Below are positions 27,003 through 36,475 of a stretch of 64,000 nt of DNA, piece by piece. Numbering within the stretch: position 1 is the stretch's first letter; the number at the start of each line of letters is the position of its first letter. Source of the stretch: Bacillus sp. DTU_2020_1000418_1_SI_GHA_SEK_038 (lineage in GTDB: Bacteria > Bacillota > Bacilli > Bacillales > Cytobacillaceae); contig NZ_CP135435.1 in assembly GCF_032341175.1 (NCBI RefSeq), forward strand, positions 1,922,001 through 1,986,000, written 5' to 3'. The translations under genes were made by a program, and so were the position numbers. The notes below the pieces were generated by a model. The model was not told the DNA's origin. It searched no databases and saw nothing but the letters and a program-made list of their open reading frames with translations.

Positions 27003-28541
27003 ATGATGGAATATGTTATTGAAATGCTCAATATTCGTAAAGAATTTCCAGGGATTGTTGCAAACGACAACATCACCCTTCAATTAAAAAAAGGTGAAAT
27101 TCATGCTTTATTAGGTGAAAATGGAGCAGGGAAATCAACGCTAATGAATGTCCTTTTCGGATTGTACCAGCCAGAAGCGGGTGAGATCCGTGTAAAGGGA
27201 AAACCCGTAAAAATTACAAATCCTAATATTGCAAATGACTTGGGAATTGGAATGGTGCATCAGCACTTTATGCTTGTTGATCCTTTTACGGTAACGGAAA
27301 ATATCATTCTTGGAAAAGAAACGACAGCTGGCGGAAAGATTGATATAAAAAAAGCTGAAAAAGAAGTAAGAGAAATCTCTGAAAAATACGGCTTAGCAGT
27401 TGATCCTAAGGCGAAGATTGCTGATATTTCCGTAGGGATGCAGCAACGGGTTGAAATCTTAAAAACATTATATCGCGGTGCGGAGATTCTTATTTTCGAT
27501 GAACCTACTGCCGTACTAACACCTCAGGAAATTCATGAGTTAATTCAAATAATGAAAGCATTAATTAATGAAGGTAAATCAATCATTTTAATTACTCATA
27601 AATTGAAAGAAATTATGGAGGTTTGTGATCGAGTAACCGTTATTCGAAAGGGCGTTGGCATTGGAACAGTAAATGTCAGCGAAACAAATCCGAATGAGCT
27701 AGCCAGTTTAATGGTTGGCCGAGAAGTTGTTTTTAAGACGGAAAAGAAAGAAGCACAGCCTGAGCAGGATGTACTCGTTATTAATGATCTCCATGTTAAG
27801 GATTCTCGCGGACTCCCAGCGGTAGAAGGATTAAATCTAACAGTTAAAGCTGGTGAGATATTAGGAATTGCCGGTGTAGATGGGAATGGACAAACAGAAT
27901 TACTTGAGGCCATCACAGGCCTTAGGAAGTCTGAAAGTGGTTCTATAAAGCTTAATGACAAGGAAATTAGAAATCAACCACCTAGAAAAGTGACTGAAAC
28001 TGGAATAGGCCATATTCCTCAGGATCGTCATAAGCATGGGCTTGTGCTCGATTTTCCAATCGGAGAAAATATGGTTCTGCAAACCTATTACCAACAGCCC
28101 TATTCAAAAAATGGTGTATTAAGCTTTAAAGAAATTTATAAAAAGGCAAAAGGATTAATCCAAGAATATGATGTTCGAACTCCAAGTGAGTTTACACTAG
28201 CCCGCGCATTGTCTGGGGGTAACCAGCAAAAGGCAATCATTGGCCGTGAAATTGATCGGAATCCAGATTTGCTTATTGCAGCCCAGCCTACACGGGGATT
28301 AGATGTTGGTGCAATTGAGTTTATTCACCAACGCCTTATTGATCAGCGAGATCAAGGTAAAGCAGTCTTACTCATTTCTTTTGAACTCGATGAAATTTTA
28401 AATGTGAGTGACCGGATTGCCGTTATCTATGAAGGGAAAATTGTTGCCATTGTTGATCCTAAACAAACGACAGAACAAGAATTAGGATTGTTAATGGCTG
28501 GTTCGAAACGAAAGGAAGCAGGTGAAAAAGCCGATGTCTAA
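27003..28541 (+). CDS. nupO: Nucleoside ABC importer, duplicated ATP-binding protein
   Basis: About 512 residues with two fused ATPase domains, as in RbsA/NupO-type importers. Domain 1 has Walker A GENGAGKST and Walker B ILIFDEPTAVL, with a divergent signature VGMQQR. Domain 2 has a degenerate Walker A (GVDGNGQTE) and a good signature LSGGNQQK, so only one canonical site is expected. The frame is open from 26928, but AAGGAG at 26992-26997 points to the ATG at 27003 or 27006; the N-terminus (M)MEYVIEMLNIRKEFPGIVANDNI matches the family. It overlaps the next gene by eight bases. Confidence 0.93.
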   Translation: MMEYVIEMLNIRKEFPGIVANDNITLQLKKGEIHALLGENGAGKSTLMNVLFGLYQPEAGEIRVKGKPVKITNPNIANDLGIGMVHQHFMLVDPFTVTENIILGKETTAGGKIDIKKAEKEVREISEKYGLAVDPKAKIADISVGMQQRVEILKTLYRGAEILIFDEPTAVLTPQEIHELIQIMKALINEGKSIILITHKLKEIMEVCDRVTVIRKGVGIGTVNVSETNPNELASLMVGREVVFKTEKKEAQPEQDVLVINDLHVKDSRGLPAVEGLNLTVKAGEILGIAGVDGNGQTELLEAITGLRKSESGSIKLNDKEIRNQPPRKVTETGIGHIPQDRHKHGLVLDFPIGENMVLQTYYQQPYSKNGVLSFKEIYKKAKGLIQEYDVRTPSEFTLARALSGGNQQKAIIGREIDRNPDLLIAAQPTRGLDVGAIEFIHQRLIDQRDQGKAVLLISFELDEILNVSDRIAVIYEGKIVAIVDPKQTTEQELGLLMAGSKRKEAGEKADV

Positions 28542-29580
28542 TCGCTTGAAAAATATGATTGTTCCCCTTTTAGCTGTTTTATTAGGGATGATTGCCGGAA
28601 CCATTATTATGATTGCTACCGGCTATAATGCTGGTGATGCATTCTATGCACTTTGGGATGGGGCTTTCGGTGATATATATTATTTTGGGGAAACCATTAG
28701 ACAGGTGACACCATATATACTCGCTGGACTTGCCGTTGCTTTTGCATTCAAAACGGGATTGTTTAATATCGGAGTAGAAGGACAGCTAATTGTCGGGTGG
28801 CTTGCAGCCGTTTGGGTAGGGTTCGCATTTGATCTCCCTAAGATTATTCATTTGCCTTTAGCTGTTTTAGCCGCTGCAGCTGCTGGAGCACTTTGGGCAT
28901 TTATACCTGGTTTTTTAAAAGCCCGTTTCCGTGTTCACGAAGTTATTGTTACCATTATGTTGAACTATGTAGCATTACATGTATCAAACTATTTCGTTCG
29001 TTCGGTTTTTTCTGAAAAGAGTGATCGCACACCTAATATCCATGAAACTGCTTCTTTGCGTTCTCCTTTTCTAGAAGGCCTGACTGATTTCTCTCGCTTA
29101 CATTGGGGTATAGTAATTGCTCTTTTCTGTGCACTTTTAATGTGGTTTATTCTGGAGAAAACGACTAGGGGATATGAATTAAAATCAGTTGGTTTTAATC
29201 AGCATGCCTCTGAATATGCCGGTATGAATGTTCGCTCTAATATTATTTTATCAATGGTGATTTCGGGTTCCTTTGCAGGACTAGCGGGCGCAATGGAAGG
29301 GCTTGGCACCTTTGGCTATACAGCGGTAAAGGGCGGGTTCACAGGAGTAGGATTTGATGGAATTGCTGTAGCCCTGCTCGGTGCAAACGGGCCTATTGGC
29401 ATTATCTTAGCGGCTATATTATTTGGCGCTTTAAAGGTAGGGGCGTTAAATATGCCACTTGAAGCAGGCGTGCCAAATGAACTTGTTGATATTATTATCG
29501 CCTTAATTGTCTTCTTTGTAGCAGCTAGTTATATGATTAGAATCTTCATTGATCGTATTGGTAAAAAGGGGGTGAAGTAA
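28534..29580 (+). CDS. nupP: Nucleoside ABC importer permease 1
   Basis: Branched-chain-type (BPD_transp_2) permease of 348 residues with about eight to ten membrane segments. Conserved family blocks are FKTGLFNIGVEGQL and GFNQHASEYAGMNV, plus SGSFAGLAGAMEGLG. The frame opens at GTG 28522, but AGGTG just upstream favours the ATG at 28534 (MSNRLKNMIVPLLAVLLG), eight bases inside the end of the ATPase gene. It is directly followed by the second permease (no gap). Together with the ATPase it would form the membrane core of the importer. Confidence 0.93.
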   Translation: MSNRLKNMIVPLLAVLLGMIAGTIIMIATGYNAGDAFYALWDGAFGDIYYFGETIRQVTPYILAGLAVAFAFKTGLFNIGVEGQLIVGWLAAVWVGFAFDLPKIIHLPLAVLAAAAAGALWAFIPGFLKARFRVHEVIVTIMLNYVALHVSNYFVRSVFSEKSDRTPNIHETASLRSPFLEGLTDFSRLHWGIVIALFCALLMWFILEKTTRGYELKSVGFNQHASEYAGMNVRSNIILSMVISGSFAGLAGAMEGLGTFGYTAVKGGFTGVGFDGIAVALLGANGPIGIILAAILFGALKVGALNMPLEAGVPNELVDIIIALIVFFVAASYMIRIFIDRIGKKGVK

Positions 29581-30540
29581 GTGGGCATCATCGATATGTT
29601 AGCAATCATAATTCCCTCAACAATGCTTTGGGCAGCACCACTTATTTTCACAGCATTAGGCGGAACCTTTTCAGAGCGTTCAGGGGTTATTAATATTGGT
29701 CTTGAAGGATTAATGGTTATCGGTGCATTTTCAGCTATTGTCTTTAACCTAACGTTCGCAAGCACCTTTGGAAGCTTTACTCCATGGGTTTCGTTACTTG
29801 CAGCAATGGTTATCGGAGCATTGCTTTCGGCTTTCCACGCCGTTGCATCGATTACTTTTAGAGCGGACCAGACTGTCTCAGGTGTTGCTATAAATCTTTT
29901 GGCTGTCGGAGCAGCGTTGTTCCTAGTTAAGTTTATTTATGGTAAAGGTCAAACGGATGCTATTCAAAAAGGCTTCCATAAGATTGACATTCCCATTTTA
30001 GGTGATATTCCTCTTATAGGGAGATTGTTTTTCTCAAATACGTATTACACTTCTTATGTAGCGATCATAGCTGCCATTATTGTGTGGTATGTTATTTTTA
30101 AAACCCCTTTCGGATTAAGATTGCGAGCTGTCGGTGAACACCCAATGGCTGCTGATACAACGGGGGTAAATGTAACAAAAATTCGTTATATCGCTGTAAT
30201 CCTTTCTGGTGCCCTTGGCGGAATCGGGGGAGGCATCTATGCTCAATCGATTACTTCCGACTTTAGCCATGCGACTATTAGCGGTCAAGGTTTTATGGCA
30301 TTAGCAGCAATGATTTTCGGTAAATGGCATCCACTTGGGGCTATGGGTGCTGCTTTGTTCTTCGGATTTGCTCAAAGCTTAAGTATTATCGGATCAAGCT
30401 TGCCTTTCTTGGAAAATATTCCGAATGTCTATTTATTAATTGCTCCATATTTGTTAACAATTCTAGCCTTAACAGGATTTATCGGACGTGCCGATGCGCC
30501 GAAAGCTTCAGGTGTCCCATATATTAAAGGAACACGTTAA
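29581..30540 (+). CDS. nupQ: Nucleoside ABC importer permease 2
   Basis: 319-residue BPD_transp_2 permease with about eight membrane segments. It shows the paralogous blocks GTFSERSGVINIGLEGLMVIGAF, VGEHPMAADTTGVNV and LSGALGGIGGGIYAQSI, equivalent to those in permease 1. The GTG start follows the preceding stop immediately, with AAGGGGGTGA upstream. It is the last gene of the importer cluster, and a terminator begins seven bases after the stop. It pairs with permease 1 as a heterodimer, by analogy with NupPQ. Confidence 0.93.
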   Translation: MGIIDMLAIIIPSTMLWAAPLIFTALGGTFSERSGVINIGLEGLMVIGAFSAIVFNLTFASTFGSFTPWVSLLAAMVIGALLSAFHAVASITFRADQTVSGVAINLLAVGAALFLVKFIYGKGQTDAIQKGFHKIDIPILGDIPLIGRLFFSNTYYTSYVAIIAAIIVWYVIFKTPFGLRLRAVGEHPMAADTTGVNVTKIRYIAVILSGALGGIGGGIYAQSITSDFSHATISGQGFMALAAMIFGKWHPLGAMGAALFFGFAQSLSIIGSSLPFLENIPNVYLLIAPYLLTILALTGFIGRADAPKASGVPYIKGTR

Positions 30541-30547
30541 TTTGCTT

Positions 30548-30576
30548 AAGACCTCATTTTTTGGGGTCTTTTTTTC
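30548..30576 (+). terminator. Intrinsic terminator after the importer operon
   Basis: AAGACCTC (30548-30555) pairs with GGGGTCTT (30563-30570) with one T-G pair; T-run to 30575. Confidence 0.88.
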
Positions 30577-30747
30577 GTACCCGGTATCACAATTACCATT
30601 TAAGTTAATAACTTGAAATATGGAATTGGGGCAAGTTATATTTAGAATATGTTTATTTCAAAAAGTTTGTGGAAAATAACCAATGTTAAGTTACATAAGA
30701 TAGTAAAGCAAATAATAATTATATTAGGATGATTGGGAGGACAGAAT

Positions 30748-32028
30748 ATGGAAATTTTATCAGAAGCCGTTAAACCAATGAATGGCTATAATCTTCATAT
30801 TGTAAACACCGAAAAATATAAAACCAATACTTTAGTTTGGAAAATGAAAGCCCCGCTAAATAAAGAATTTTCAACCCATAGGGCTTTACTTCCGTATGTT
30901 CTGCAGAGCAGCAGTGAAAAATATCCTACCACCGGGAAGCTCCGTTCTTATCTAGATGAGCTTTATGGAGCAACCTTTTTTGTGGACCTGTCCAAAAAAG
31001 GAGAATACCACATTATTAGTTTTTCAATGGAAATCGCAAATGAAAAATTTTTATCAGATCATACCCCTCTTTTAAAAGAAGCATTTCAATTTTTATCAGA
31101 AATTTTAACAAAACCAAATGTTCAAGGAAATGCTTTTGATACAGATACTGTAGAGAATGAAAAAAGGACATTAAAGCAAAGGATTCAATCTGTATATGAT
31201 GATAAAATGCGCTACTCCAACTTTCGTCTCGTTCAAGAAATGTGCAAGGAGGAGCCGTATTCACTGCATGTTCATGGAGAAAAGGAAGATGTTGACCCGA
31301 TTACCCCTGAAGGTCTTTACGAGTACTATCAGAATGCTTTAAATCAAGATGAGATGGACCTTTATGTGATAGGGGACGTAAATCAGGATGAAGTAGAGGC
31401 TATTGCACAGGAACTATTGCAATTTACGGATCGGACTCCACAGGTTATCCATTCTTCAGCATTCAAAGAAAAGAATGATGTTCATGAAGTAATCGAAAAC
31501 CAGGATGTAAAGCAAGGGAAATTAAATATTGGCTACCGGACAAATATTGTTTATGGGGATGAGGATTACTACGCTTTACAAGTTTATAACGGAATTTTTG
31601 GCGGCTTCTCACATTCCAAGCTATTTATTAATGTAAGGGAAAAAGCGAGTCTTGCTTATTACGCGGCAAGCAGGTTAGAGAGCCATAAAGGCTTATTAAT
31701 GGTGATGACAGGAATTGATAATAAAAATTATGATCAGGCTGTCAGTATTATTCATGCGCAAATTGAGGCGATGAAAAATGGTGATTTCACGGAAGAGGAA
31801 TTAAACCAGACGAAGGCAGTTATTAAAAATCAGCTGCTCGAGACCATTGATACATCTAGAGGGATAGTTGAGGTCCTTTATCATAACGTAGTATCCCAAA
31901 AAGATATATTCATCCAAGATTGGATGGATAAAATGGATCTTGCTTCAAAGGACGATATTGTTGCGGTTGCCAATAAGATCACTTTAGATACGATTTATTT
32001 TTTAACTGGGAAGGAGGCAGGAATGTAA
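30748..32028 (+). CDS. ymfF: YmfF, M16-like protein without the zinc motif
   Basis: 426-residue M16-fold protein. The position where HxxEH should stand reads STHRALLPYVLQSSSEKYPTTGKL, with no HxxEH, so it is probably non-catalytic. The C-terminal half keeps the M16 fold signature (YNGIFGGFSHSKLFINVREKASLAYYAASRLESHKG). The ATG at 30748 is preceded by GGGAGG at seven bases; the TTG at 30733 lies in front of that site. Its stop shares one base with the ymfH start (TAATG). The pair of one active and one inactive M16 protein is reminiscent of heterodimeric processing peptidases; the substrate is unknown. Confidence 0.9.
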   Translation: MEILSEAVKPMNGYNLHIVNTEKYKTNTLVWKMKAPLNKEFSTHRALLPYVLQSSSEKYPTTGKLRSYLDELYGATFFVDLSKKGEYHIISFSMEIANEKFLSDHTPLLKEAFQFLSEILTKPNVQGNAFDTDTVENEKRTLKQRIQSVYDDKMRYSNFRLVQEMCKEEPYSLHVHGEKEDVDPITPEGLYEYYQNALNQDEMDLYVIGDVNQDEVEAIAQELLQFTDRTPQVIHSSAFKEKNDVHEVIENQDVKQGKLNIGYRTNIVYGDEDYYALQVYNGIFGGFSHSKLFINVREKASLAYYAASRLESHKGLLMVMTGIDNKNYDQAVSIIHAQIEAMKNGDFTEEELNQTKAVIKNQLLETIDTSRGIVEVLYHNVVSQKDIFIQDWMDKMDLASKDDIVAVANKITLDTIYFLTGKEAGM

Positions 32029-33317
32029 TGGAAAAAATTACATTTGAACAGCTAAAGGAAGAATTATTTTTTGAGAAACTTGATAATGGTTTAGATGTGT
32101 ACATCCTGCCAAAAGCTGGTTTTAATAAAACTTATGCGACTTTTACAACGAAATACGGGTCCATTGACAATCATTTCCTTCCTCAAGGGAAAAAGGAGTA
32201 TGTGAAAGTTCCCGATGGGATTGCTCACTTTTTAGAGCATAAGCTTTTTGAGAAAGAGGATGGAGATGTCTTTCAGCAATTTAGCAGGCAGGGAGCATCG
32301 GCTAATGCATTTACATCTTTCACAAGAACTGCTTACTTATTTTCGAGTACATCAAATGTAGAAAAAAATCTTGACACTTTAATTGATTTTGTTCAATATC
32401 CATATTTTACAGAACAAACAGTTGAGAAAGAAAAGGGAATCATCGGACAGGAAATTACGATGTATGATGATAATCCTGACTGGCGGTTGTATTTTGGTTT
32501 AATTGAAAATATGTATCAGCAACATCCGGTGAAAATTGATATTGCTGGAACGGTTGACACGATTTCTCATATTACGAAAGACCTGCTTTATGAGTGCTAT
32601 CATACGTTCTACCACCCAAGTAATATGCTATTATTTATTGTAGGACCTGTAAATCCAGTCAATATTATGAAGCAAATTAAGGATAACCAATCATCTAAAG
32701 ATTACAAGCAATTGCCAGAAATTCATCGTAAATTGGAAGAAGAGCCTGAACAGGTTGCAAAGAAGAAGCAAGTGTTGCAAATGAATGTTCAAACATCCAA
32801 ATGCTTAGTGGGTATAAAGGCGAAGAATGTGAATAAGTCTGGCGAGGAATTATTGAAAACAGAGCTAAGTTTAAACGTTATGCTCGACATTATATTTGGT
32901 AAAAGCTCTGACCATTATAGTACTTTATATAAACAAGGGTTAATTGACGATACGTTCTCGTTTGATTATACCCAGGAAAACAGTTTTGGATTTGCTATGG
33001 TCGGCGGAGATACAAATGATCCGGATAAGCTTGCCCAATCAATAATGAAAATTCTATTAAAAATGAAGGAAAAGGGAGCCATTTCAGAAGAGAGCCTTGA
33101 ACGAACGAAAAAGAAAAAGATTGGCGCCTTTCTGCGGGCAATAAACTCACCCGAATATATTGCGAATCAATTTACAAGATATGCCTTTAATGAAATGAAT
33201 TTATTTGATGTGGTTACAACCCTTGAAGCTATAAAAATAGAGGATATAGAAAGCATAGCAAGTGAATTTATTTCAGAAGAAAGATTTTCTGTTTGTCAAG
33301 TTGTCCCGAAAAGTTGA
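32028..33317 (+). CDS. ymfH: YmfH, M16 family zinc metallopeptidase
   Basis: 429-residue M16 peptidase with an intact zinc motif HFLEH at residues 67-71 (GIAHFLEHKLFEKE). The distal acidic region is EKEKGIIGQEITMYDDNPDW. The C-terminal domain includes MLDIIFGKSSDHYSTLYKQGLIDDTFSF. Start overlaps the stop of ymfF, with AAGGAGG inside the end of ymfF. It is the likely catalytic partner of YmfF. A terminator lies 30 bases after the stop, so ymfI is not simply the third gene of the same transcript. Confidence 0.92.
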   Translation: MEKITFEQLKEELFFEKLDNGLDVYILPKAGFNKTYATFTTKYGSIDNHFLPQGKKEYVKVPDGIAHFLEHKLFEKEDGDVFQQFSRQGASANAFTSFTRTAYLFSSTSNVEKNLDTLIDFVQYPYFTEQTVEKEKGIIGQEITMYDDNPDWRLYFGLIENMYQQHPVKIDIAGTVDTISHITKDLLYECYHTFYHPSNMLLFIVGPVNPVNIMKQIKDNQSSKDYKQLPEIHRKLEEEPEQVAKKKQVLQMNVQTSKCLVGIKAKNVNKSGEELLKTELSLNVMLDIIFGKSSDHYSTLYKQGLIDDTFSFDYTQENSFGFAMVGGDTNDPDKLAQSIMKILLKMKEKGAISEESLERTKKKKIGAFLRAINSPEYIANQFTRYAFNEMNLFDVVTTLEAIKIEDIESIASEFISEERFSVCQVVPKS

Positions 33318-33346
33318 TTAACAAAAACAATATGACGATAATAAAG

Positions 33347-33387
33347 AGAAAGCGCTTCTTCATATTAGCGCTTTCTTTCCTTTTTAG
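33347..33387 (+). terminator. Intrinsic terminator between ymfH and ymfI
   Basis: AGAAAGCGCT (33347-33356) pairs perfectly with AGCGCTTTCT (33367-33376), followed by TTCCTTTTT. Confidence 0.82.
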
Positions 33388-33409
33388 TTTAGAGCATGGA
33401 GTGAACAGG

Positions 33410-34132
33410 ATGAGAAAATATGCATTAATTACGGGAGCAAGCGGTGGTATCGGGGAAGCGATTGCTGCTAAATTAGCGGAAGAGGGCTATCATTTATATT
33501 TGCATTATCATGAGAATAAAAGGGCAATTGAAACTTTAATGGAGCAGCTTAAAGCTTTTGGGGGAGAGTATATTCCAATCCAGGCAGATTTATCTTCAAA
33601 AAGTGGCTATAAAAAGCTCGCAAAAAATATTTTTTCCATTGATGCCATTATTCATAATAGCGGAATTAGCCATTACGGCCTTTTATATGAGCTTGAGGAC
33701 AGCATGGCAGAAAAGCTGATCAATCTTCATGTCACAACACCACTTATGCTTACGAAGCAATTATTGCCTAAATTACTGGCAAAAAGAAGCGGAAACATTA
33801 TCGTTATCTCATCAATATGGGGTCAAACTGGAGCTGCTTGTGAGGTGGCCTACTCCACAGTTAAAGGTGCTCAAATATCGTTTGTCAAAGCGTTAAGCAA
33901 AGAGCTGGCCTTTAATGGCATCAGAGTGAATGCTGTAGCACCAGGTGCCGTTCAAACAGCAATGCTAGAGGGCTTTACCTTTGATGAGCTTGAATCGCTC
34001 AAAAATGAAATTCCAATGGGAAGACTCGCTTCACCTGAAAATATTGCTGATTCTGTTTCATTTCTTTTGTCAGAAAAATCGTCCTATATTACGGGACAAG
34101 TACTGGCCGTAAATGGCGGCTGGTATACTTAA
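33410..34132 (+). CDS. ymfI: YmfI, short-chain dehydrogenase/reductase
   Basis: Classical SDR of 240 residues resembling 3-oxoacyl-ACP reductases. Visible are the NADP motif TGASGGIGEAIA (residues 8-19), HNSGIS, the catalytic serine in VISSIWG and YSTVKGA (YxxxK). A C-terminal SYITGQVLAVNGGWYT is also present. The ATG at 33410 has GGAG eight bases upstream; the frame is open back to 33293, but that would cross the terminator and overlap ymfH. The substrate is unknown; fatty-acid-type reduction is only inferred from similarity. Confidence 0.91.
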   Translation: MRKYALITGASGGIGEAIAAKLAEEGYHLYLHYHENKRAIETLMEQLKAFGGEYIPIQADLSSKSGYKKLAKNIFSIDAIIHNSGISHYGLLYELEDSMAEKLINLHVTTPLMLTKQLLPKLLAKRSGNIIVISSIWGQTGAACEVAYSTVKGAQISFVKALSKELAFNGIRVNAVAPGAVQTAMLEGFTFDELESLKNEIPMGRLASPENIADSVSFLLSEKSSYITGQVLAVNGGWYT

Positions 34133-34233
34133 TCAATGGTTACCAAGGAAAACATGAATATTTTTTCTCTGCAATAAACAAAATAACTATGTACTATAGT
34201 TGTACAACACAGTTTTTAAAGGAGGATATACTC

Positions 34234-34494
34234 ATGTCTGTACTTGAAAATTGGCAGCAATGGAAAGACTTTCTAGGCGATCGTCTAGATCAGGGACAGC
34301 AGCAGGGAATGAATAAAGACACAATTAATAATCTTGCCTACCAAATCGGTGACTACTTAGCAAAACAAGTAGATCCGAAAAATGAACAGCAGAGAATTCT
34401 CTCTGATTTATGGTCCGTTGCTGATAAGGACGAACAGATGGCCATTGCAAATATTATGGTTAAACTGGTAGAGAACAACGGAACACAACAATAA
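34234..34494 (+). CDS. ymfJ: YmfJ, DUF3243 family protein
   Basis: 86-residue acidic and polar helical protein, MSVLENWQQWKDFLGDRLDQGQQQGMNKDTINNLAYQIGDYLAKQVDPKNEQQRILSDLWSVA. This is the DUF3243 family found in spore formers at this locus. AAGGAGG precedes the ATG at good spacing; the frame from TTG-like starts upstream (34189) lacks a binding site. No membrane segment or catalytic motif. It is a single gene with its own terminator. Function unknown. Confidence 0.9.
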   Translation: MSVLENWQQWKDFLGDRLDQGQQQGMNKDTINNLAYQIGDYLAKQVDPKNEQQRILSDLWSVADKDEQMAIANIMVKLVENNGTQQ

Positions 34495-34507
34495 TTTATG
34501 ACAAAAA

Positions 34508-34533
34508 AGGAGAGGCTCACCCTCTCTTTTTTT
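34508..34533 (+). terminator. Intrinsic terminator after ymfJ
   Basis: GAGAGG (34510-34515) pairs with CCTCTC (34521-34526), preceded by an A-run and followed by seven T. Confidence 0.88.
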
Positions 34534-34741
34534 ATGCTTTGAAAGAATTAAACTCCAAATGTATCCTGAAAATGATTAAAAATTGATTTTTATTACGTTC
34601 TGATTGGTTTTTTCCTTTCATCTTTTTACGAAATCATTTATTATAAAGGTGCGATTGATAAAGAGGACAAGTTGGTCTTTCATATTCAACCTCATAAACG
34701 TAAAGGGAATCGTAGGACGGTACTTAAGGAGGTAATTAATT

Positions 34742-35536
34742 TTGAGCAAAACAGAGTGGTATTTAGAGTATGAAATCCAAAAGAACCGACCAGGTTTGCT
34801 TGGCGATATTTCTTCCCTTTTAGGTATGCTTTCCATTAACATTGTTACGATCAATGGTGTTGATGAAGGCCGGAGGGGGTTATTGATTCTAGCAGAAAGC
34901 AATGAACAAATTGTTCGGCTTGAGTCAATTTTACATACTATGGATACAATAAAATTAATTAAACTCCGTAAACCAAAATTAAGGGACCGTTTGGCTGTTC
35001 GACACGGAAGATACATACAAAGAGACGCAGATGACAAAAAGACTTTCCGTTTTGTAAGGGACGAGCTTGGACTATTAGTTGACTTTATGGCAGAATTATT
35101 TAAGCAGGAAGGGCACAAGCTAATAGGTATAAGAGGAATGCCTCGTGTTGGAAAAACCGAATCAATTGTTGCTTCAAGTGTTTGTGCCAATAAAAGATGG
35201 TTATTCGTTTCCTCTACGCTGTTAAAGCAAACCATTCGCAATCAATTAATTCATGATGAGTATAATGAAAATAATCTCTTTATTATTGACGGGATTGTTT
35301 CTTCTAGACGAGCAAACGAACGCCATTGGCAGCTTGTACGTGAAATTATGAATATGAATGCTGTTAAAGTGGTAGAGCATCCAGATATTTTTGTGGAAAA
35401 CACAGAGTATTCGATTGAAGATTTCGATTATATAATTGAGCTTCGCACTGATCCTGAAGAGGAAATAAAATATGATATTGTCGATAAAACCAAAATGATC
35501 TCCGAATCTGACTTTGGAGGCTTTGATTTTTCGTAA
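34742..35536 (+). CDS. ymfK: YmfK, DUF3388 protein with ACT-like and P-loop-like parts
   Basis: 264-residue protein of the DUF3388 family. The first 75 residues look like an ACT domain (WYLEYEIQKNRPGLLGDISSLLGMLSINIVTINGVDEGRRGLLIL). A P-loop-like GMPRVGKTES follows at about residues 132-141, then a nucleotide-binding-like core with LFIIDGIVSS. TTG start with AAGGAGGT nine bases upstream. The fusion suggests a small-molecule-sensing NTPase, but no function is established. It is separated by only 18 bases from rodZ and probably shares its transcript. Confidence 0.88.
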   Translation: MSKTEWYLEYEIQKNRPGLLGDISSLLGMLSINIVTINGVDEGRRGLLILAESNEQIVRLESILHTMDTIKLIKLRKPKLRDRLAVRHGRYIQRDADDKKTFRFVRDELGLLVDFMAELFKQEGHKLIGIRGMPRVGKTESIVASSVCANKRWLFVSSTLLKQTIRNQLIHDEYNENNLFIIDGIVSSRRANERHWQLVREIMNMNAVKVVEHPDIFVENTEYSIEDFDYIIELRTDPEEEIKYDIVDKTKMISESDFGGFDFS

Positions 35537-35554
35537 GTTGGAAGGTGTTAAAAA

Positions 35555-36475
35555 TTGTCGGAACTTGGGGTTAAGTTAAAAGAAGCCCGCTTGGCTAAAG
35601 GCTTAAGTCTCGATGACTTGCAAGTAGCCACAAAAATTCAAAAGCGGTATTTAATTGGCATTGAAGAAGGAAACTATAGTATGATGCCTGGGAAGTTCTA
35701 TATACGCGCTTTCATTAAACAGTATGCAGAAGCTGTGGGATTACAGCCAGAAGAGCTATTTGAACAGTATAAATCGGAAATTCCTTCTACTATAAATGAG
35801 GATATTCCTGAAAAGCTGTCTAGAGTGCAATCAAGAAAAGATATTACTTCAGGCGGTTCAAAAGTCTTTGATATTCTTCCGAAAATTTTAATAGCTGTAT
35901 TCATTATAGGTGCAGCGGCTGTTGTTTATTATTTCGTTACTCAAAAAGGCGATGGAAATGCAGATAAGGATCTCGCAGATAATAGCGGGAATGAGCAAGT
36001 TCGTCTTGAAGAATCGGAAGACTTTTCCAAAGAGTCTGATGTTAATTCTGAAGCTGATTCGGATAAGGAATCTTCAAAAGCTGACGAGGAAAATGGGGCA
36101 GCAGAGGATGAAGTTGAAGAGGAAACGCCTCCTATACCGAATCAAGAACTTACTGTCGTTGAAACTAGCGGCAAAAATACAATATATGAACTAAAAAATG
36201 CGGATACGTTTGAATTGAAGGTTGTTTCGACTGGAAAAACATGGGTTAGTGTCAAAAATGGTAAGGGAACATCTTTCTACCAAGGAACATTAACAAAAGG
36301 GGACACAGAAAGCCAGTCTCTTGATTTTTCAAAAGAAACTGAAGCTGCGTTAATCATCGGAAACTCCCTTGAAACTGAGATTTATGTGAACGATGAAAAA
36401 GTGGTTTTTGCCATTGATCCGGCTCAGATTGTAACGCAGAATATTACCATTCGCTACTTACCGAGCAACGAATAG
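35555..36475 (+). CDS. rodZ: RodZ-like cell-shape protein (YmfM)
   Basis: Membrane protein linking MreB filaments to the cell-wall elongation machinery. The 306 residues start with a cytoplasmic Xre-type helix-turn-helix (MSELGVKLKEARLAKGLSLDDLQVATKIQKRYLIGIEEGNY). One membrane segment follows at about 109-128 (ILPKILIAVFIIGAAAVVYYFV), then a very acidic Ser/Glu/Asp-rich stretch and a C-terminal beta domain (DUF4115-like). TTG start with GGAAGGTG. The terminator stem begins inside its last codons. It lies directly upstream of pgsA, and an MreB paralogue gene (mreBH) is also in this window. Confidence 0.93.
   Translation: MSELGVKLKEARLAKGLSLDDLQVATKIQKRYLIGIEEGNYSMMPGKFYIRAFIKQYAEAVGLQPEELFEQYKSEIPSTINEDIPEKLSRVQSRKDITSGGSKVFDILPKILIAVFIIGAAAVVYYFVTQKGDGNADKDLADNSGNEQVRLEESEDFSKESDVNSEADSDKESSKADEENGAAEDEVEEETPPIPNQELTVVETSGKNTIYELKNADTFELKVVSTGKTWVSVKNGKGTSFYQGTLTKGDTESQSLDFSKETEAALIIGNSLETEIYVNDEKVVFAIDPAQIVTQNITIRYLPSNE

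Noticed and set aside
27003..28541. Reading the second ATPase domain as a broken gene
   Set aside because: The degenerate second Walker A (GxDGNGQTE) is normal for this class of fused importer ATPases.
34618..35241. 207-codon minus-strand frame opposite ymfK
   Set aside because: Antisense to a conserved DUF3388 gene with a good ribosome binding site; no protein family recognised.
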